In this document: one piece after another, positions 1 through 12,305 of the stretch
How the letters are laid out: each line of letters starts with the position of its first letter
Position numbering within the stretch: position 1 is the first letter of the stretch
Made by a program: the position numbers and the translations under genes
Notes under the pieces: model-generated
The model's input: the letters and a program-made list of their open reading frames with translations, nothing else
Databases searched by the model: none
What the model was told of the DNA's origin: nothing
NCBI GenBank assembly: GCA_011033025.1
Contig: WFMF01000069.1
Location: 310,001-374,000, forward strand
Source: Beroe forskalii
Taxonomy: Eukaryota; Ctenophora; Nuda; Beroida; Beroidae
DNA: 64,000 nt
Direction of reading: 5' to 3'

Positions 1-297
1 TAGTTAAATGGTGACCCAGCACTCCAATATTTCAATATAGCCGGATCTGAGTACCAACTACCAATAGACCGATCAAAATCTTTTAAAAGGTGGGTTAAAA
101 GCTTCTGAGGTGGGACTATAATTCCACTAAGAAATTATAGCCGTAAAACACTAAGCAGAAGAAGATAACCATATTGAGAAGGAGATTATCATTGCCCTGA
201 CTTCTGCTTACTCGGGACTGTATTCTACCATTTGTCCATTGGAACTATATTCTACTTCCTACTGACTCGAGACTGTATTCCACCATTAGATACCATC

Positions 298-407
298 ATG
301 CTGGGCAACGGTATGATGCACAGAGCCATCTTCCAGAGAAGACACGCCATGGACGTAACAGAAGCTAAGCGAGTCAGGAACGCCTCGAGACTCTACAACA
401 AGTTCGG
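298..407 (+). CDS. Possible first coding exon of an unidentified gene
   Basis: An ATG at 298 opens about 36 codons with a varied, protein-like composition (begins MLGNGMMHRAIFQRR, ends RLYNKFG). They run into a good 5' splice site, CGG|GTAAGA, at 407/408. I do not recognise the protein. No continuing exon was found; the next several kilobases are transposon and satellite, so the rest would have to lie beyond them or outside the window. The frame also stays open upstream of the ATG, so it may be an internal exon. The supporting evidence is only the open frame and the donor. Confidence 0.28.
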
Positions 408-469
408 GTAAGAGCTGTCAAGCTGTGATGTGAAAATGTAAAGCATCAAAGCTAACAATTCATTAATTA

Positions 470-656
470 TTTGGGTGCTGGGAAGAGAAAAAAGTACGGA
501 TTTTGTGCAAAATATGGGGACTTTTCGAAAACGCAAATGCCAAATCCCCATATTATTTTTCGCAGAACCAAAATTTCGCCAACCAAGATTGTTTCACGTG
601 CCTCGATTTGGATGCAAAATTTGGGAATTTTAAAAGATGATCCTCATACTGTCGTG
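470..656. repeat. Diverged relative of the small hairpin TIR element
   Basis: This stretch has the inverted motifs AAATATGGGGACTTTTCG and AAATCCCCATATT followed by CCAAAATTTCGCC. The same motif set occurs in the elements at 28352, 50442 and 50830. Clear terminal repeats are not visible here. It abuts the truncated 5' end of LINE copy A. Confidence 0.35.
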
Positions 657-3600
657 TGGAGGGGAGCTTCACGCCCTAACGGGAAGTGAGGACCCTCCCA
701 AAACGAATCGGAATCATGACTAAAAATGGTTTCACCGGCCGAAACCCCAAGATGAAGAAACGCGAGTTCAATGACAGTCTTGGCTTTGTCCAGATCAATT
801 TGAACAAGCAACGGCAGGCCACCAAAGATCTGGGAACCTATATCCGCGATATAGATAAACCAATGATATTGGTACAAGAGCCACATGTCAACGGAAAAGG
901 TGTTATCTCTAAGGGGTCATACTGTCTTCGGGCCGCGGCCTGTAAGTCTCGGGAGACACCAATTAGAGCAAGCATCTTTTCCACTCATCCATGGAACGAC
1001 AAGTTTGGTTTAAAGAGTCCATTACAACCGCGGACTGTGCAGTCGTGCAGACTAAGGTGGATGGAGTCGAAACACTAATTGCGTCATGTTACATGGATGG
1101 AACCGATACACAATGCCCATCGCCAGACTTCATGAAAGTCGTTGAGTACGCGAAGAAGCATAGTATCGCACTGATCATCGGAACTGACTCCAACGCTCAT
1201 AACACGGCATGGAATAGCAGGATAGGTGATCAAAAGCGCAAGGAACGAGGGAACAAACTTCTCGAGTACATCCTTGCCAATGACCTGTTTATTGAGAATG
1301 CGGGGTCAACGCCCACCTTTGACAACGGCCGCTGGAGTAATTCTATTGACCTCACGATCACGAACAAGGCCGGGCACAGTCTCGTAGCCGGCTGGTTTGT
1401 GGACGTGAAGGATCGGGTAGAGCACTCCTCGGACCACCGCTTCATCGCATTCAAATCAACAGGGTCAACCCTTCTCGCCAGACAGAACTTCAGAGATATC
1501 TCAAAACCAATTGGGAACACTTTGAGTCTGATCTGAACCTCCGGATGTCTTCCAAAGCCGAGATGTTCAGGAATATCGACTCTGTCGAGAAAATGGACAC
1601 CGCGGCATCTGAACTCTCTTCGTCTATTCTTAGTGCCTTCAACTCGGCGACTGAACTGACATACGTGTCAGCGAAGATTAAACCACTTCCGTGGGATACG
1701 CCAGAGGTGAGGGAAGCTAGGAGGGATATGAGGGCAAAGATAAGGAGAAGACAGCGGAAAATACCTCGGGACTCGGAACTTGATACTATCAGGAAAGAGG
1801 CCCGTAAGAGGTATGAAAAACTGCGGGACAATACTTGGACCGCGAAATACAGGGAATTCTGTGCGAATTTGGAATCCAAATCCGAATCCAAAAGGATATC
1901 CTGTCTCATAAAGGACAACAAGGACACTAAGTTATGTGCGGTTAAGAAAAAGGATGGTCTCCTCACGGAGACGCCATCCGAAACTTTGGACCGCATGACT
2001 GAAGTGCACTTTGATGTCCCTTCACCGGCCGACCCCAACCCTCCGGGCACTGCTGCGGGAGTGGACATCGAAGATCGGTGGAGTCTGGATCACATATTCT
2101 CTGAGAATAGAGTGAAACGGGCACTACAAGAATTCGATCCACTCTCAGCGGCGGGACCGGATGGGGTACGCCCAATCATGCTTCAAAAAGGATGGGGGAG
2201 CATTGGAGGTGCTTTCACGAGCATCGCCAAGGCTAGCTACCGGATGGGGTATACTCCTGCAATATGGAGGGACTCCTCTAGTATCTTTCTCCCGAAACCT
2301 GGGAAGGATGATTACACCAATCCTAAGTCATTTAGGACAATCACACTGTCACCTGTCATCCTGAAATGGATGGAGAGGGTGATTTTGTGGCACATGGAAG
2401 CAGATCTGAAAGTGTACGAGCGCCTAAGCAAGAAACAATTTGGATTCAAGCGAGGAAGCTCAACAACAGCTGCGATCCATAAACTAGTCAGGAAACTCGA
2501 GATGGCCATCCTAAACAAGGGGATGGCGCTCGGGACTTTCCTTGACATAGAAGGAGCGTTCGATAATGTGTCGTTCGACTCAATCGATAAGGCCCTAACC
2601 AAGAACTGCAAATCGCCTGGCGTGAATAGATGGATCATGTCAATGATCGGTCTAAAACGCACCACGGTGCAGGGCAAGGAGAAGGTCATATCCATTTTAC
2701 GAGGATGCCCGCAGGGGGGATTCTATCCCCATTCCTATGGAACCTTGTAATAAACGATCTACTTGAGTTCACCAGGGACAAAATACCGTGCGACCTCCAG
2801 GGGTTTGCTGACGATATATCCCTGGTCTCAGTAGTGACAACGCCTAAACCACCAACTGGCAGCAACCGTCAAGGCTTTGACTCGGATACCCTTCGGGAGG
2901 TAACCCAAAGAAGCCTAAACAGTATCAACCAGTGGTGTAGGGCAAATGGTCTGAAGCTATCTCAGCTGAAGACCCACTGCGTCATGTTTACGAATAGGAG
3001 GAACTGGTCATTCAGTAAGCCCCTGAAAGTAGACGGCGTCGAAATCGAAGTGAGAACTTCCACTAAGTTTCTAGGAATCACCCTAGACTCAAAGCTGACG
3101 TGGAACAATCACATCGAAACTGTGTGCAAGAAGGCCAAATCTATCTTAATGCAGTGCAGGAAAGCGGTTGGTCCCACCTGGGGCCTGAAACCGATCACCA
3201 TGCGCTGGATTTACGAGGTAATGGTTCGACCAATACTCACGTATGGTTCAACGATATGGATTGCTGGCACACAAAAAACGCACAACCAGCAGCTGCTAAA
3301 GGGAGTTCAGAGGTTGGCAAACGTACTTATTACGGGAGCCTTACCTTCGACCCCAACTACAGCGCTGGATGTCGTCACAGGGATTATCCCAATCACGCTG
3401 TGGACTAGGGAGGTCGCTGCGAAGGAAACCATGCGTCTGAAGTGCCAAGGTCATTGGTGCTTCCCTCCGCCTGGAAAGCCTTCAGCGCGCATCACCAGCC
3501 ACATCAGTGAGAATGAGAAGTTTATCAGGGCCCTGCCCAAGGATTTAATTTCCAAAGAACAAGATCCGATGAAACCGATTCTCAGTATAAACCAACGGTT

Positions 3601-4772
3601 CACTGTGCTAGTCCCGTCTCGGGAGGAGTACAAGGAGCCGAAGGGTGAGGACTTTGATGTCGTGTGCTATACGGACGGTTCTAAAATCAACGACCACACG
3701 GGAGCAGGAGTTGTGATCAAAGGTGGACCATCCTGGAGCCACTTGGACCACTGCGAATCCTTCCATCTTGGGCTACACAGTACGGTGTTCCAAGCAGAAG
3801 TCTTTGCTGTTGCTAAAACGGCAGAGATACTGCAGGAACATGCACTGAGTAACACCAAAATCTTGATAAATTGTGATAGCAAATCGGCTATTCAGGCGAT
3901 AAATGCTACGATTATCAAGAGCAAGGTGCCACTTCGGGCATCAAACTCCCTCAACTCACTTGGAAACACCAACAAGGTCACACTTAGTTGGATTCCAGCT
4001 CACAGTGGGTACGAGGGGAACGAGCTGGCGGACCAGACAGCGAAAGCTGGGGCGACCAACTCAAACGACAGCGCATCCAGGGTCTTACTCCCCATACCGC
4101 GTGGGGTATGTTTCGCGGCAATGAGGAGGAAGACCAAAGAGGACTGGATAAGCTCCTACAAAGCTGATCCTCCCAGAATGTTCAACATGATGTGGAGGGA
4201 CAAATTTGCAAAGGAGCTATCCAGTATGGGTAGGAAGGATCTGAGAGTGGCTACTCAACTCCTGACAGGCCACACAGTCCTAAACTACCACCTCAAGAAA
4301 CTGAATCCCGCTGTCCCTGCAACCTGTCCTCTCTGCGAAAGCGAAGATGAAACGGTATCGCACTTCCTGGGGAAATGCCCCTCCCTAGGCAGTATTAGGG
4401 CCGAGTACTTCGACACCTACTACTGTGCAGGTACCGACATCGTGGACAGGTTCAAACTCAACAGGATCGTCAGCTACGCCCACAGGACTGGTCGCCTGGG
4501 TACCTAAGAGTATGCGACGATTCTGCAACTACTTGAGGCTCTGTCCCTCACCGGACTGAGCCTTCAGTCACAGGGATACACTCAAGCCGCCCCCAGAGGA
4601 TGTCGCGGAGGTATCCCTCGCTCCGCCACAGAAGGAGGGGCTCAACCCCGCCGCTGGGTCGGGAACGCCGTCCTGTTCCGACAGGATGGCAACGGGGAGG
4701 AATGGGACTCCCGTCCCATCCGGGCGCCTGGGAGCTCGAAAGCGCTTTCTCGGCCAGTTGCTTCCTCTCCTG
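657..4772 (+). mobile_element. I-group non-LTR retrotransposon, copy A (both ends truncated)
   Basis: The same element occurs at 18312-20245 (plus), 37367-42654 (minus) and 56138-61430 (minus). Copy A begins inside the ORF1/ORF2 junction region (shared sequence starts GGAGGGGAGCTTCACGCCC) and so lacks about 1.1 kb of 5' sequence. It loses similarity about 45 nt before the common 3' end. It keeps the endonuclease, reverse transcriptase and RNase H regions in that order, an arrangement typical of the I group of LINEs. No target-site duplication is visible, as expected for a copy that lost both ends. Confidence 0.9.
716..4507 (+). pseudogene. LINE ORF2 of copy A: endonuclease, reverse transcriptase, RNase H
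   Basis: The start at 716 (MTKNG) matches the ORF2 starts of copies C and D. The N-terminal third is an APE-type endonuclease (GFVQINLNKQRQAT, LVQEPHVNG, later SSDHRFIAF). The RT domain holds FRTITLSPVILKWMERV, RGCPQGG and the catalytic FADD near 2805. The RNase H domain at about 3660-4080 shows YTDGSK, FQAEVFAV, NCDSKSAI and WIPAHSGYEGNELAD. A CPLCESEDETVSHFLGKC zinc-binding motif follows at about 4325. The reading frame changes near 985, 1500 and 2725 through single-base indels, mostly in homopolymers. The last 625 codons are open. Frames inferred from the other copies would give roughly 1,270 residues. It would copy its own RNA into DNA at a nicked target. Confidence 0.85.
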
Positions 4773-4969
4773 GATCCGCTCAGAATCTGGGAATCTACAT
4801 TTGTAATGAGCGGCTTGGACAGCTCACAGTAGAGTACAATAGTGCTCCAGTGGACAGTCTCAGACCGTCTGACTAATGTCCTGAGCGCTGTGTATAGATT
4901 GAGCGACTCTCTCACCCTCACCTAACCCTGGCGTTGTATGTGCCAGATTTTTTGATTCGATTTTATTAA

Positions 4970-5705
4970 TGCTGAGTGAAGTTAGTTTCAACGTGGTGTC
5001 AGAGCGCTGAGTGGTGTCATAGCGCTGAGTGGTGTCAGAGCACTGAGTGGTGTCATAGCGCTGAGTGGTGTCAGAACGCTGAGTGTAATCAGAGCACAGA
5101 GTGGTGTCAGAACGCTGAGTGGTGTCATAGCGCTGAGTGGTTTCAGAGCGCTGAGTGGTGTCATAGCGCTGAGTGGTGTAAGAGCAGTGAGTGGTGCCAG
5201 AGTTCTGAATGGTGTCAGAGTGCTAACTGGTATCAGAGCGCTGAGTGTGTCATAGCGCTGAGTGGTGTCAGAGCGCTGAGTGGTGTCATAGCACTGAGTG
5301 GTGTCAGAGCACTGAGTGGTGTCAGAGCGCTGAGTGGTGTCAGAGCGCTGAGTGGTGTCAGAGCGCTGAGTGGTGTCATAGCGCTGAGTGGTGTCAGAGC
5401 GCTGAGTTGTGTCATAGCGCTGAGTGGACTGGTGTCATAGCGCTGAGTGGTGTCATAGCGCTGAGGGGTGTCAGAGCAGTGAGTGGTGCCATAGTTCTGA
5501 ATGGTGTCAGAGTGCTAACTGGTGTCAGAGCGCTGAGTGACGCAAGAGCGCTGCGTGGTGTCAGAGCACTGAGTGTAATCAGAGCACAGAGCGGTGTCAA
5601 AACGCTGAGTGGTATCAGAGTGCTGAGTGGTATCAGAGGGCTGAAAGGTGACAGTGCTGAGTGGTGACAGAGGCTCGGAGCGCTGAGTGGTGTCAGAGCA
5701 CTAAA
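4970..5705. repeat. 18-bp minisatellite, about 40 copies
   Basis: Tandem units of 18 bp with the consensus GTGTCAGAGCGCTGAGTG, alternating with a CATAGCGCT variant. Some units are diverged (AGCAGTGAG, AGTTCTGAA, AGCACAGAG). Because 18 is a multiple of three, several repetitive open frames result; these are by-products and not genes. The array follows the decayed 3' flank of LINE copy A. Confidence 0.9.
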
Positions 5706-8302
5706 AATTTCCCAATTGAAATTAATTGTTTTCAGTGGTATTTCAACTGTCAGAGTTTCAAATGAAGAAATAAAGCCAAAAATTCCTAATTCGTAACATG
5801 TGAAGTCTTAATTATCTGAATAATGTAATGATGAGTCAAATTGGCTGCATGTTGTTAAGAATGCATTAAATTAAACTTACATGTAATTAAGCCCTAGGCC
5901 TCAAAAAGGGCTTAATATCATGTAGGCTCATTTTTCTGAAGACGATATTTCCTGGTAAGGTATGCAGGGTTGGTAAGGAGCCTGGATCCCTACCTCCAGC
6001 CGAATCCTCCAGACTTTTACTTTTAAATTTATTCAGTGCCATCCATTAATAAAAGAAAAATGTCGTCACATCATCAAAAACGTAAAGGATATTTACAAAT
6101 GCAAACCTTTGAAAAGTGTCCGTTTTACCAAAATATGGTCACTTTCGAAAATTGCTATTTGTGAATATTATGCTATTTTGATGATGTTATCACTTTTTTA
6201 CCTTACAAATAGATGGTATTGATTACGTTGAAAAGGGCAAGTCTTTATCTTCTACTGTTTTTGCTAAAGACAGGGGTTCAGACTTGACCCCCAACCATGT
6301 ATTTTACTTATTTTTTATCTTTTAGACAAAATCTTTATTGTAAAATTGTTTTACGACATCAATTATCATAATCATTGCAAATTGACACAAATTCTCATAA
6401 TTCTCATAATTATATGAATGTCAAAACTTTGAAAAATGGCAAATGCAAAAAATGAAGCTTGAAGAATCAAAATTCATTGTTCTTGGTCACTTTCCAAATT
6501 GCTCCTTCCAAAAAAAATTTAGCATCCTTAAAATTAGTTTTCACACTCAGATCCAATCGCAATAGATCAAAATAAAACTGCACCTAAAGGGATAATCAAG
6601 TAATCACCATCTTTTATGATTATGGTCTTGGCTGTTGAGGGGGTGCCGACTTATTACCAACCCTATACGAGGGACATCAGACCTGGGAAATTGGTTGTAT
6701 CAATAAGTTTCTGAAGGTTTCTTATTCATATTACTGATCCACAAGAAGCTGCCCAAGAACATAACATCTCCGATCAGACTATAGTATTTCCAATTTATCC
6801 TATCCTTTAAGAAGTATTCTATTCGTTCCACAAAGGTACCTGAACGACTTGTACCTGACCAGGCATTGGATTAATTGATTTTTAAAAGTAATCTCTGATT
6901 TTCTTATTCTTAGCAGTAAAAATGTTGATTTTGTAACAAATTTAACATTTTTGCTATTTAATAATTATCAGAGGATGAAAGCTGAAAAGTATGTTAATAT
7001 AATATTACAACAAGAGCTATTGACCAAAACAATAACGAAATTTTCAATAATTTTCGAAAAATGTTGAATTTGTAACAGATGGTAACTAAGATTTTGTGGA
7101 TTCCTCTGCCATCATTTCAGCAATTGAATGCAACTGATTGTGTCAGTTCAATTTCTTGAAAATAATCAGCAAATTGAAAGAAAAATTCACATACTGGTTG
7201 ATTAGCTCAAGGAATTTTGATAAATAAGCAGCTAAAATGATGATTTCGTAACAAATTCAACATTGTGAACCCTAAATCATTCCCAACAATTCTCTGCAAA
7301 AGCTACCAGAACTTAGACTCAGATGTGGATTAAATATCAGCAGTTATACAGAAATCAAAAAATTGGCAGAATGGAAAATCTTGAATTTGTAACATGATGT
7401 TTTCTCTCACTTCGCAGTCATCATCAGGCCGTACTATACAAAAACCCCAGGATCATTGTGCAGTGATAGGTATGTAATTAAAAATATGCTGTTTAATTAT
7501 GAAAAACTGACTTACGTTTTAAACATAAAATTCTTATTAATGGTTACAGGTAAGTTAAGCAGCTATCAGAGCGGTATTTTCCATTCTATATGCAAGAAGA
7601 GGCAGTTTTAAACATAGAACATCTTTAGTACATTATAGAAGTAACTGTGGGCTACTGACCACCTTGGCAGGGTTAAAAGCTTTTGATTCCGGAAACAGTC
7701 CCTGTTTACTTCTAAAAAAAGGGGATATTATGCGTTAATAAAATGAAATAAAAAATACGTGAAAATACTATATCAACTGTCTCTCATATCTTAAGTAAAA
7801 TAACATTACAGAATATTAAAGAATAAAAAATAATAAAAACGTTAAAACTTTAAAACGCTACAATATAAGTAAACTAATACCCAACTACGAAACAATGTAC
7901 CAGTTCCACAAGCGACACTGAACAATGACCAGAATAATATGCGAGCATAATATTTGAAAATGATTAGGCTTTCGATGGAATTTTGTGACAAAATCAACAA
8001 TTTTGTGCAATTTATTAATGGAAATCCAATAAAAGCAGGACCAGCACATAAAATAGTGCGCATTAATAACCTCATTTCACCTGAGATGTGTCGGATGCTT
8101 CATTTATTAACTCAAAAATATATGCGTTACATAATCAACATTTTCAGCTATTTAATGATTCCAAATGGGGCTTTTGTTATGCAGATAACCTTGAAAGGTG
8201 ACTAAATTGAATAGGTGACTAAATAGAATAGATCATCTGGCGACTGAAAGACACATATAAGTGCCTGCAAAATGTCCATATAAAAGGCCATTTTTGGGAT
8301 AT
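5706..8302. other. Intergenic or intronic AT-rich sequence, no gene seen
   Basis: Nothing here looks coding: the frames are short and AT-rich. A small hairpin (ATTAAGCCCT ... AGGGCTTAAT) lies near 5886-5915. No RNA gene was recognised. Confidence 0.5.
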
Positions 8303-8310
8303 GTTACAAA

Positions 8311-8878
8311 GGCAACTTGGTAATCTGTCGACGGACAGCTACCGGTCGGTAACCGGTCGGTTACCGACCACTAAACGGTCACTTAACGGTCGGTTAACGG
8401 TCGGTTGACGGACGGTTACCGCCCACGGACAGTTACCGGTCGGTTGACGGATACTTAACGGACGGACAGTTACCGGTCGGTTACCGGTCACTGACCGGTC
8501 ACTTAACGGTCGGTTAACGGACGGTTACCGCCCACGGACAGTTACCGGTCGGTTAACGGTCGGTTACCGGTCACTTACGGGTCGGTTAACGGACGGTTAC
8601 CGCCCACGGACAGTTACCGGTCGGTTAACGGTCGGTTACCGGTCACTTAACGGTCGGTTAACGGACGGTTACCGCCCACGGACAGTTACCGGTCGGTTAA
8701 CAGTCGGTTACCGGTCACTTAACGGTCGATTAACGGACGGTTAACGCCCACGGGCAGTTACCGGTCGGTTACCGGTCGGTTAACGGTCACTTAACGGTCG
8801 GTTAACGGTCGGTTACCGCCCACGGGCAGTAACCGGTCGGTTAACGGTCAGTAACCGGTCACTTAACGCCCGGTTAGT
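8311..8878. repeat. Left long inverted terminal repeat of the Merlin element, made of a minisatellite
   Basis: After about 30 bp of unique terminus, the arm consists of variants of GGTCGGTTACC, GGTCGGTTAACGG and GGTCACTTAACGG. A higher-order period of about 72 bp is marked by GGACAGTTACCGG or GGGCAGTTACCGG at 8464, 8536, 8608, 8680, 8752 and 8824. The right arm is its inverse. Confidence 0.9.
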
Positions 8879-9209
8879 GTCACAATCAATTGAATGCGTT
8901 ATATATTAATTAACTAGCATATTATCTAATTGATAAACTATCGTTTACAAATAAAATAAAAACTAAACGAGAAGTAACCTCTAGTTTAGTAAGGTGGGAA
9001 ATACCAATTTCATCACGTATATAGCTAGTAATGTCGTTGTGCCATAACATGAAGGTGTGAAATCTCACGATAGGAACATGGGGATTTCACGAGGATTTTT
9101 TTGTAGCAATGGTTAGTATCATTAAAAAATAGCACCTTTTCCGGAGCAGAGAAACCCTTTCAGCTTCATAATTTCCTTTAATCGTCCGTGCAGTTCTCAT
9201 CTCTTCAGT

Positions 9210-9727
9210 TCTACTACGAGTACATGACATGTCCTGGAGGTTGATGCGAATCCAAATTCGGGAAGAGGAAGTATACTCTGGGACGACGTGTTAAGGGGAA
9301 GTGGGTGCTTGGTGGTTGCTGTCGGAACAGCGGGGACTGTTTCCTTGTTGAGTGTCTAGGGAACAGGCGAGACAAATACACACTCATCCGTCTCATCAAG
9401 AAGTAAGTTTAAGCAGGAACTGTCATCCTGACAGACGGCTCCCTTTCTCATCATGGCTTCACCCGTCTGGTGGTCAACCAAAGAAGAGGCTTCGTGGACC
9501 TACTCACTGTTGAACACACCAACACCTGTGAGGGCATGTGGTTTCATGCCGAGAAGCACAGGCGGCTTGGAACTGGACAAAGCCGATCAAACTCCTCTAG
9601 CATGGCGATTGCTCTGTGTGTATTCATGTGGGTGAAGAAGCGAAACCTTACCAGAACTGGTCCTTCCATCATACAGAACTTCAGCAAGGAGATCTCTGAA
9701 CTGTCAACTGATGAGACGAATTTTTGA
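9210..9727 (+). pseudogene. Merlin (ISXO2-like) transposase remnant
   Basis: In two frames the sequence reads as the catalytic half of an ISXO2/IS1595-type DDE transposase. FGKRKYTLGRRVKGKWVLGG runs from 9257, preceded by a VD pair that would be the first catalytic Asp. It continues to a stop at about 9405. A second block from about 9416 has GTVILTDGS (second Asp), RGFVDLLTVEHTNTCEGMW (catalytic Glu region) and FHAEKHRR. The N-terminal DNA-binding part is missing, and at least one frameshift and one stop break the gene. It would have excised and inserted the element. The homology is by motif recognition and is strong. Confidence 0.75.
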
Positions 9728-10123
9728 TTAAGATATATAATATCGTATTTTACCGTATAATTGATTTAAACTTCGTTTTATTAGCTGATGCTCTGATGCG
9801 GTGTAATGGGGGGGGCTAATTCATATAATTTAAATGTTAAAATTTCCTACTTAGTGCAACATTCACTTGCCCATGATAAACGGATGGCAATTTCTTACTC
9901 ATCAGTTAAATGGTGTGCCATATATTATATTTATAAGTGTTTGTCAATGGAAATATATTATACATCATCATCTAATAAGTGCCATTAAAGCATTAAAATC
10001 GGTTTTTAACTAATTACATAATCATGTAGCATCCGAATGGAGAGAGGGTTTGCAATTGCTGACTGAAGAGAGGGGTTTGATGGTCTGGAAAAAAATTGAG
10101 GTGCTTAAAACGGCCTTTAGCGA

Positions 10124-10583
10124 CCAGTAACTGACCTTGAGCGGTAACCGTTCGTTAACCGACCGTTAAATGACCGGTAACCGACCGGTAACTGTCCGTG
10201 GGCGGTAACCATCCGTTAACCGACCGTTAAGTGACCGGTAACCGACCGGTAACTGCCCGTGGGCGGTAACCGTCCGTTAACCGACCGTTAAGTGACCGGT
10301 AACCGACCGGTAACTGCTCGTGGGCGTTAACCGACCGTTAACCGACCGTTAAAGGACCGGTAACTGTCTGTGGGCGGTAACCGTCCGTTAACCGACCGTT
10401 AAGTGACCGGTAACCGACCGGTAACTGTCCGTCCGTTAAGTGTCCGTTAACCGACCGGTAACTGTCCGTGGGCGGTAACCGTCCGTTAACCGACCGTTAA
10501 CCGACCGTTAACTGACCGGTAACCGACCGATAACCGACCGTTAACCGACCGGTAACTGTCCGTCGACAGATTACCAAATTACC
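10124..10583. repeat. Right long inverted terminal repeat of the Merlin element
   Basis: This is the inverse of the left arm: CGGTAACCGTCCGTTAACCG-type units with CCGGTAACTGTCCGTGGGCG every 60-75 bp, ending in CTGTCCGTCGACAGATTACC. It is shorter than the left arm by about 100 bp, so the two arms have gained or lost units independently. Confidence 0.9.
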
Positions 10584-10591
10584 GTTACAAA

Positions 10592-11782
10592 ATCAATATG
10601 TTACAAAATCAATATCGAGTTTATATGTGACTTGTGAACAAACATATACTCTAAATCGCCCAGGAAAAAAGTTACGGGCCAAAAACTGATTTTTGTCATT
10701 TCTGGTAAAATAAAAAGTATCTCAGCCCAGGAAGGTCGTAGAGACTTCGTTTTGGGCGCAAACAAATCGGAAACATCAAGTTTATTTGTGACTTGTTAAT
10801 AAACATATGCTCGATAGTTGCGATTCGTTTGCGCCCAAAACGAAGTCTCTACAATATTCCTAGGCTGAAATATAGTCAAAACACGTATTTTTGGGGCTTA
10901 AAGATGGTTATATCAGGAAATGAAAAGCCGGAAATCCAAAATTGGCTCCGGGATGTTGAACAACATGAAATTTTACATCAAATGAAGTATATTTAGTTCT
11001 CAGTGGGAAATTATTCAATATGGGATGATGAAATATTGTGTACAATTACAGCAAAATGTTAAATTTTGCCACTTATTTGATAATTATGTGAGATATAACT
11101 GATGCCCGGCTTAGCCCTTTGGCACGCATGTAGAGCTTCTAAAGGCACACATTTCCATATGTGGAATCCCACTGTAGCTCAAAAAATGACGGAGCTAGCT
11201 AACTTTTTCTTAGAATTTGGTACCCTTACAAGAATGGCCATAACTCAGTCAATTTTGCGATTTGACAAACGAACCTTTGGACTTATATAGTGGACATGTT
11301 GATCTACATGCATGCAAATTTTCATACATTAAACTGGTATGGTTGTAAAGCTATGGACTAACAAACTTTGAAAGTGAAATAGTATACCAACTTTGCCCGC
11401 TCATTCCCAAAAACTGTGTCCGAGAAAAATGAAAATTTTCCGGTAAAGTAATAAAGCAGAATGAGCGGGAATGAGCATATTATGAACTCATCTGAGCGGG
11501 CCGGTCTACTTGAATTTAAGTGTGCCCCCCTTAAATTAAATTGGCGCGCGCCCGCGCGCTCAACGTACTAGAAATGATTTGAAGCGCGCTACATTTTGAG
11601 AAGACCCTTTCATCTACTCCGTCGTTACAGTAGATGTTCGAGCTCAAAAATGTCACAAAGATTACCGGTCAGCGCGTACGTAGCTCAACACAAGCAAGCC
11701 GATACGTAACGCTGTTTCCGAGAAAATACAAAACTGAGATATTAAGTTTCACTTGCATTTTACCAAGGGCAGAAGTGTCATG
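10592..11782. other. No gene seen; contains a 46-bp-arm hairpin
   Basis: Open frames here are short and unconvincing. The only distinct structure is the inverted repeat at 10723-10867. Near 11540 there is a short run rich in GCGCGC. Confidence 0.4.
10723..10867. repeat. Large inverted repeat (hairpin)
   Basis: Arms of about 46 bp (core GTAGAGACTTCGTTTTGGGC and its exact complement) are separated by roughly 50 bp. This looks like a small foldback or MITE remnant. I could not define a target duplication. Confidence 0.7.
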
Positions 11783-12305
11783 TACAGTCAGTGTTCAAAA
11801 AGAAAAGTGATTTTTGGTGATGACCTGTTTCTTCAAAACTCGCCTGTAGATGTCCAAAACCTTCAAAACACGCACAAAAGTAGAAAATGACACTCTTATG
11901 ATAGAACTCATGAAACAACGCGAAAATACGATGAACTGTAGCCCTCCGGTAATGCTTGCAGAGCTTCAATATCCTCCGTTCATCGCGTGCAGTCAACTTT
12001 CTTCGTCTTCCACTTGACTTACGAACAGCAGTCGAATTGAACTCGTAATACCGATGAATAACGCCCTTTATGGTGCTCCAGGGCCGGTTTAGCCTTCTAG
12101 CGATGTCTGCAATGCGATAACCATACTTGTAAAGCATGATTATTTGCTCCTTAGCCGCTGGCAAAAGTGTGGTAGAACCTTTACGTCTCATACGATTTTC
12201 CGCAATAAATTCGTGACAAAAGGCGTAAGAAATGATGGAACTGGAGCTCCTCCACGAAACTTCCTTCTTTAAAGTGATCATAAGGTTATTAAGAACACTT
12301 TTCAT
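11778..12305 (-). pseudogene. Tc1-like transposase, DNA-binding N-terminal part only
   Basis: The minus-strand frame of 175 codons contains a paired-type helix-turn-helix region: AAKEQIIMLYKYGYRIADIA, RLNRPWSTIKGVIHRY, then GRRRKLTARDERRILKL. This is the usual start of Tc1-family transposases. The DDE catalytic domain is absent, and the frame instead runs through the terminal repeat (last residues LFFLNTDCT are TIR sequence). The copy is therefore an internally deleted, non-autonomous remnant. Confidence 0.6.

Larger units (their letters stand above)
8303..10591 (+). mobile_element. Merlin-superfamily DNA transposon with exact 8-bp target duplication
   Basis: The element proper is 8311-10583. 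It is flanked on both sides by the identical 8-bp duplication GTTACAAA (8303-8310 and 10584-10591). The termini are inverted repeats: GGCAACTTGGTAATCTGTCG on the left against GGTAATTTGGTAATCTGTCG read inward from the right. The core carries a broken ISXO2/IS1016-type transposase. Terminal GG, an 8-9 bp duplication and an IS1016-like transposase are the known marks of Merlin elements. The element is about 2.27 kb, and roughly half of it is satellite-like inverted ends. Confidence 0.85.

Noticed and set aside
4976-5667. 154- and 140-codon frames with repeated EWCQSA / ALSGVR
   Set aside because: By-product of the 18-bp minisatellite.
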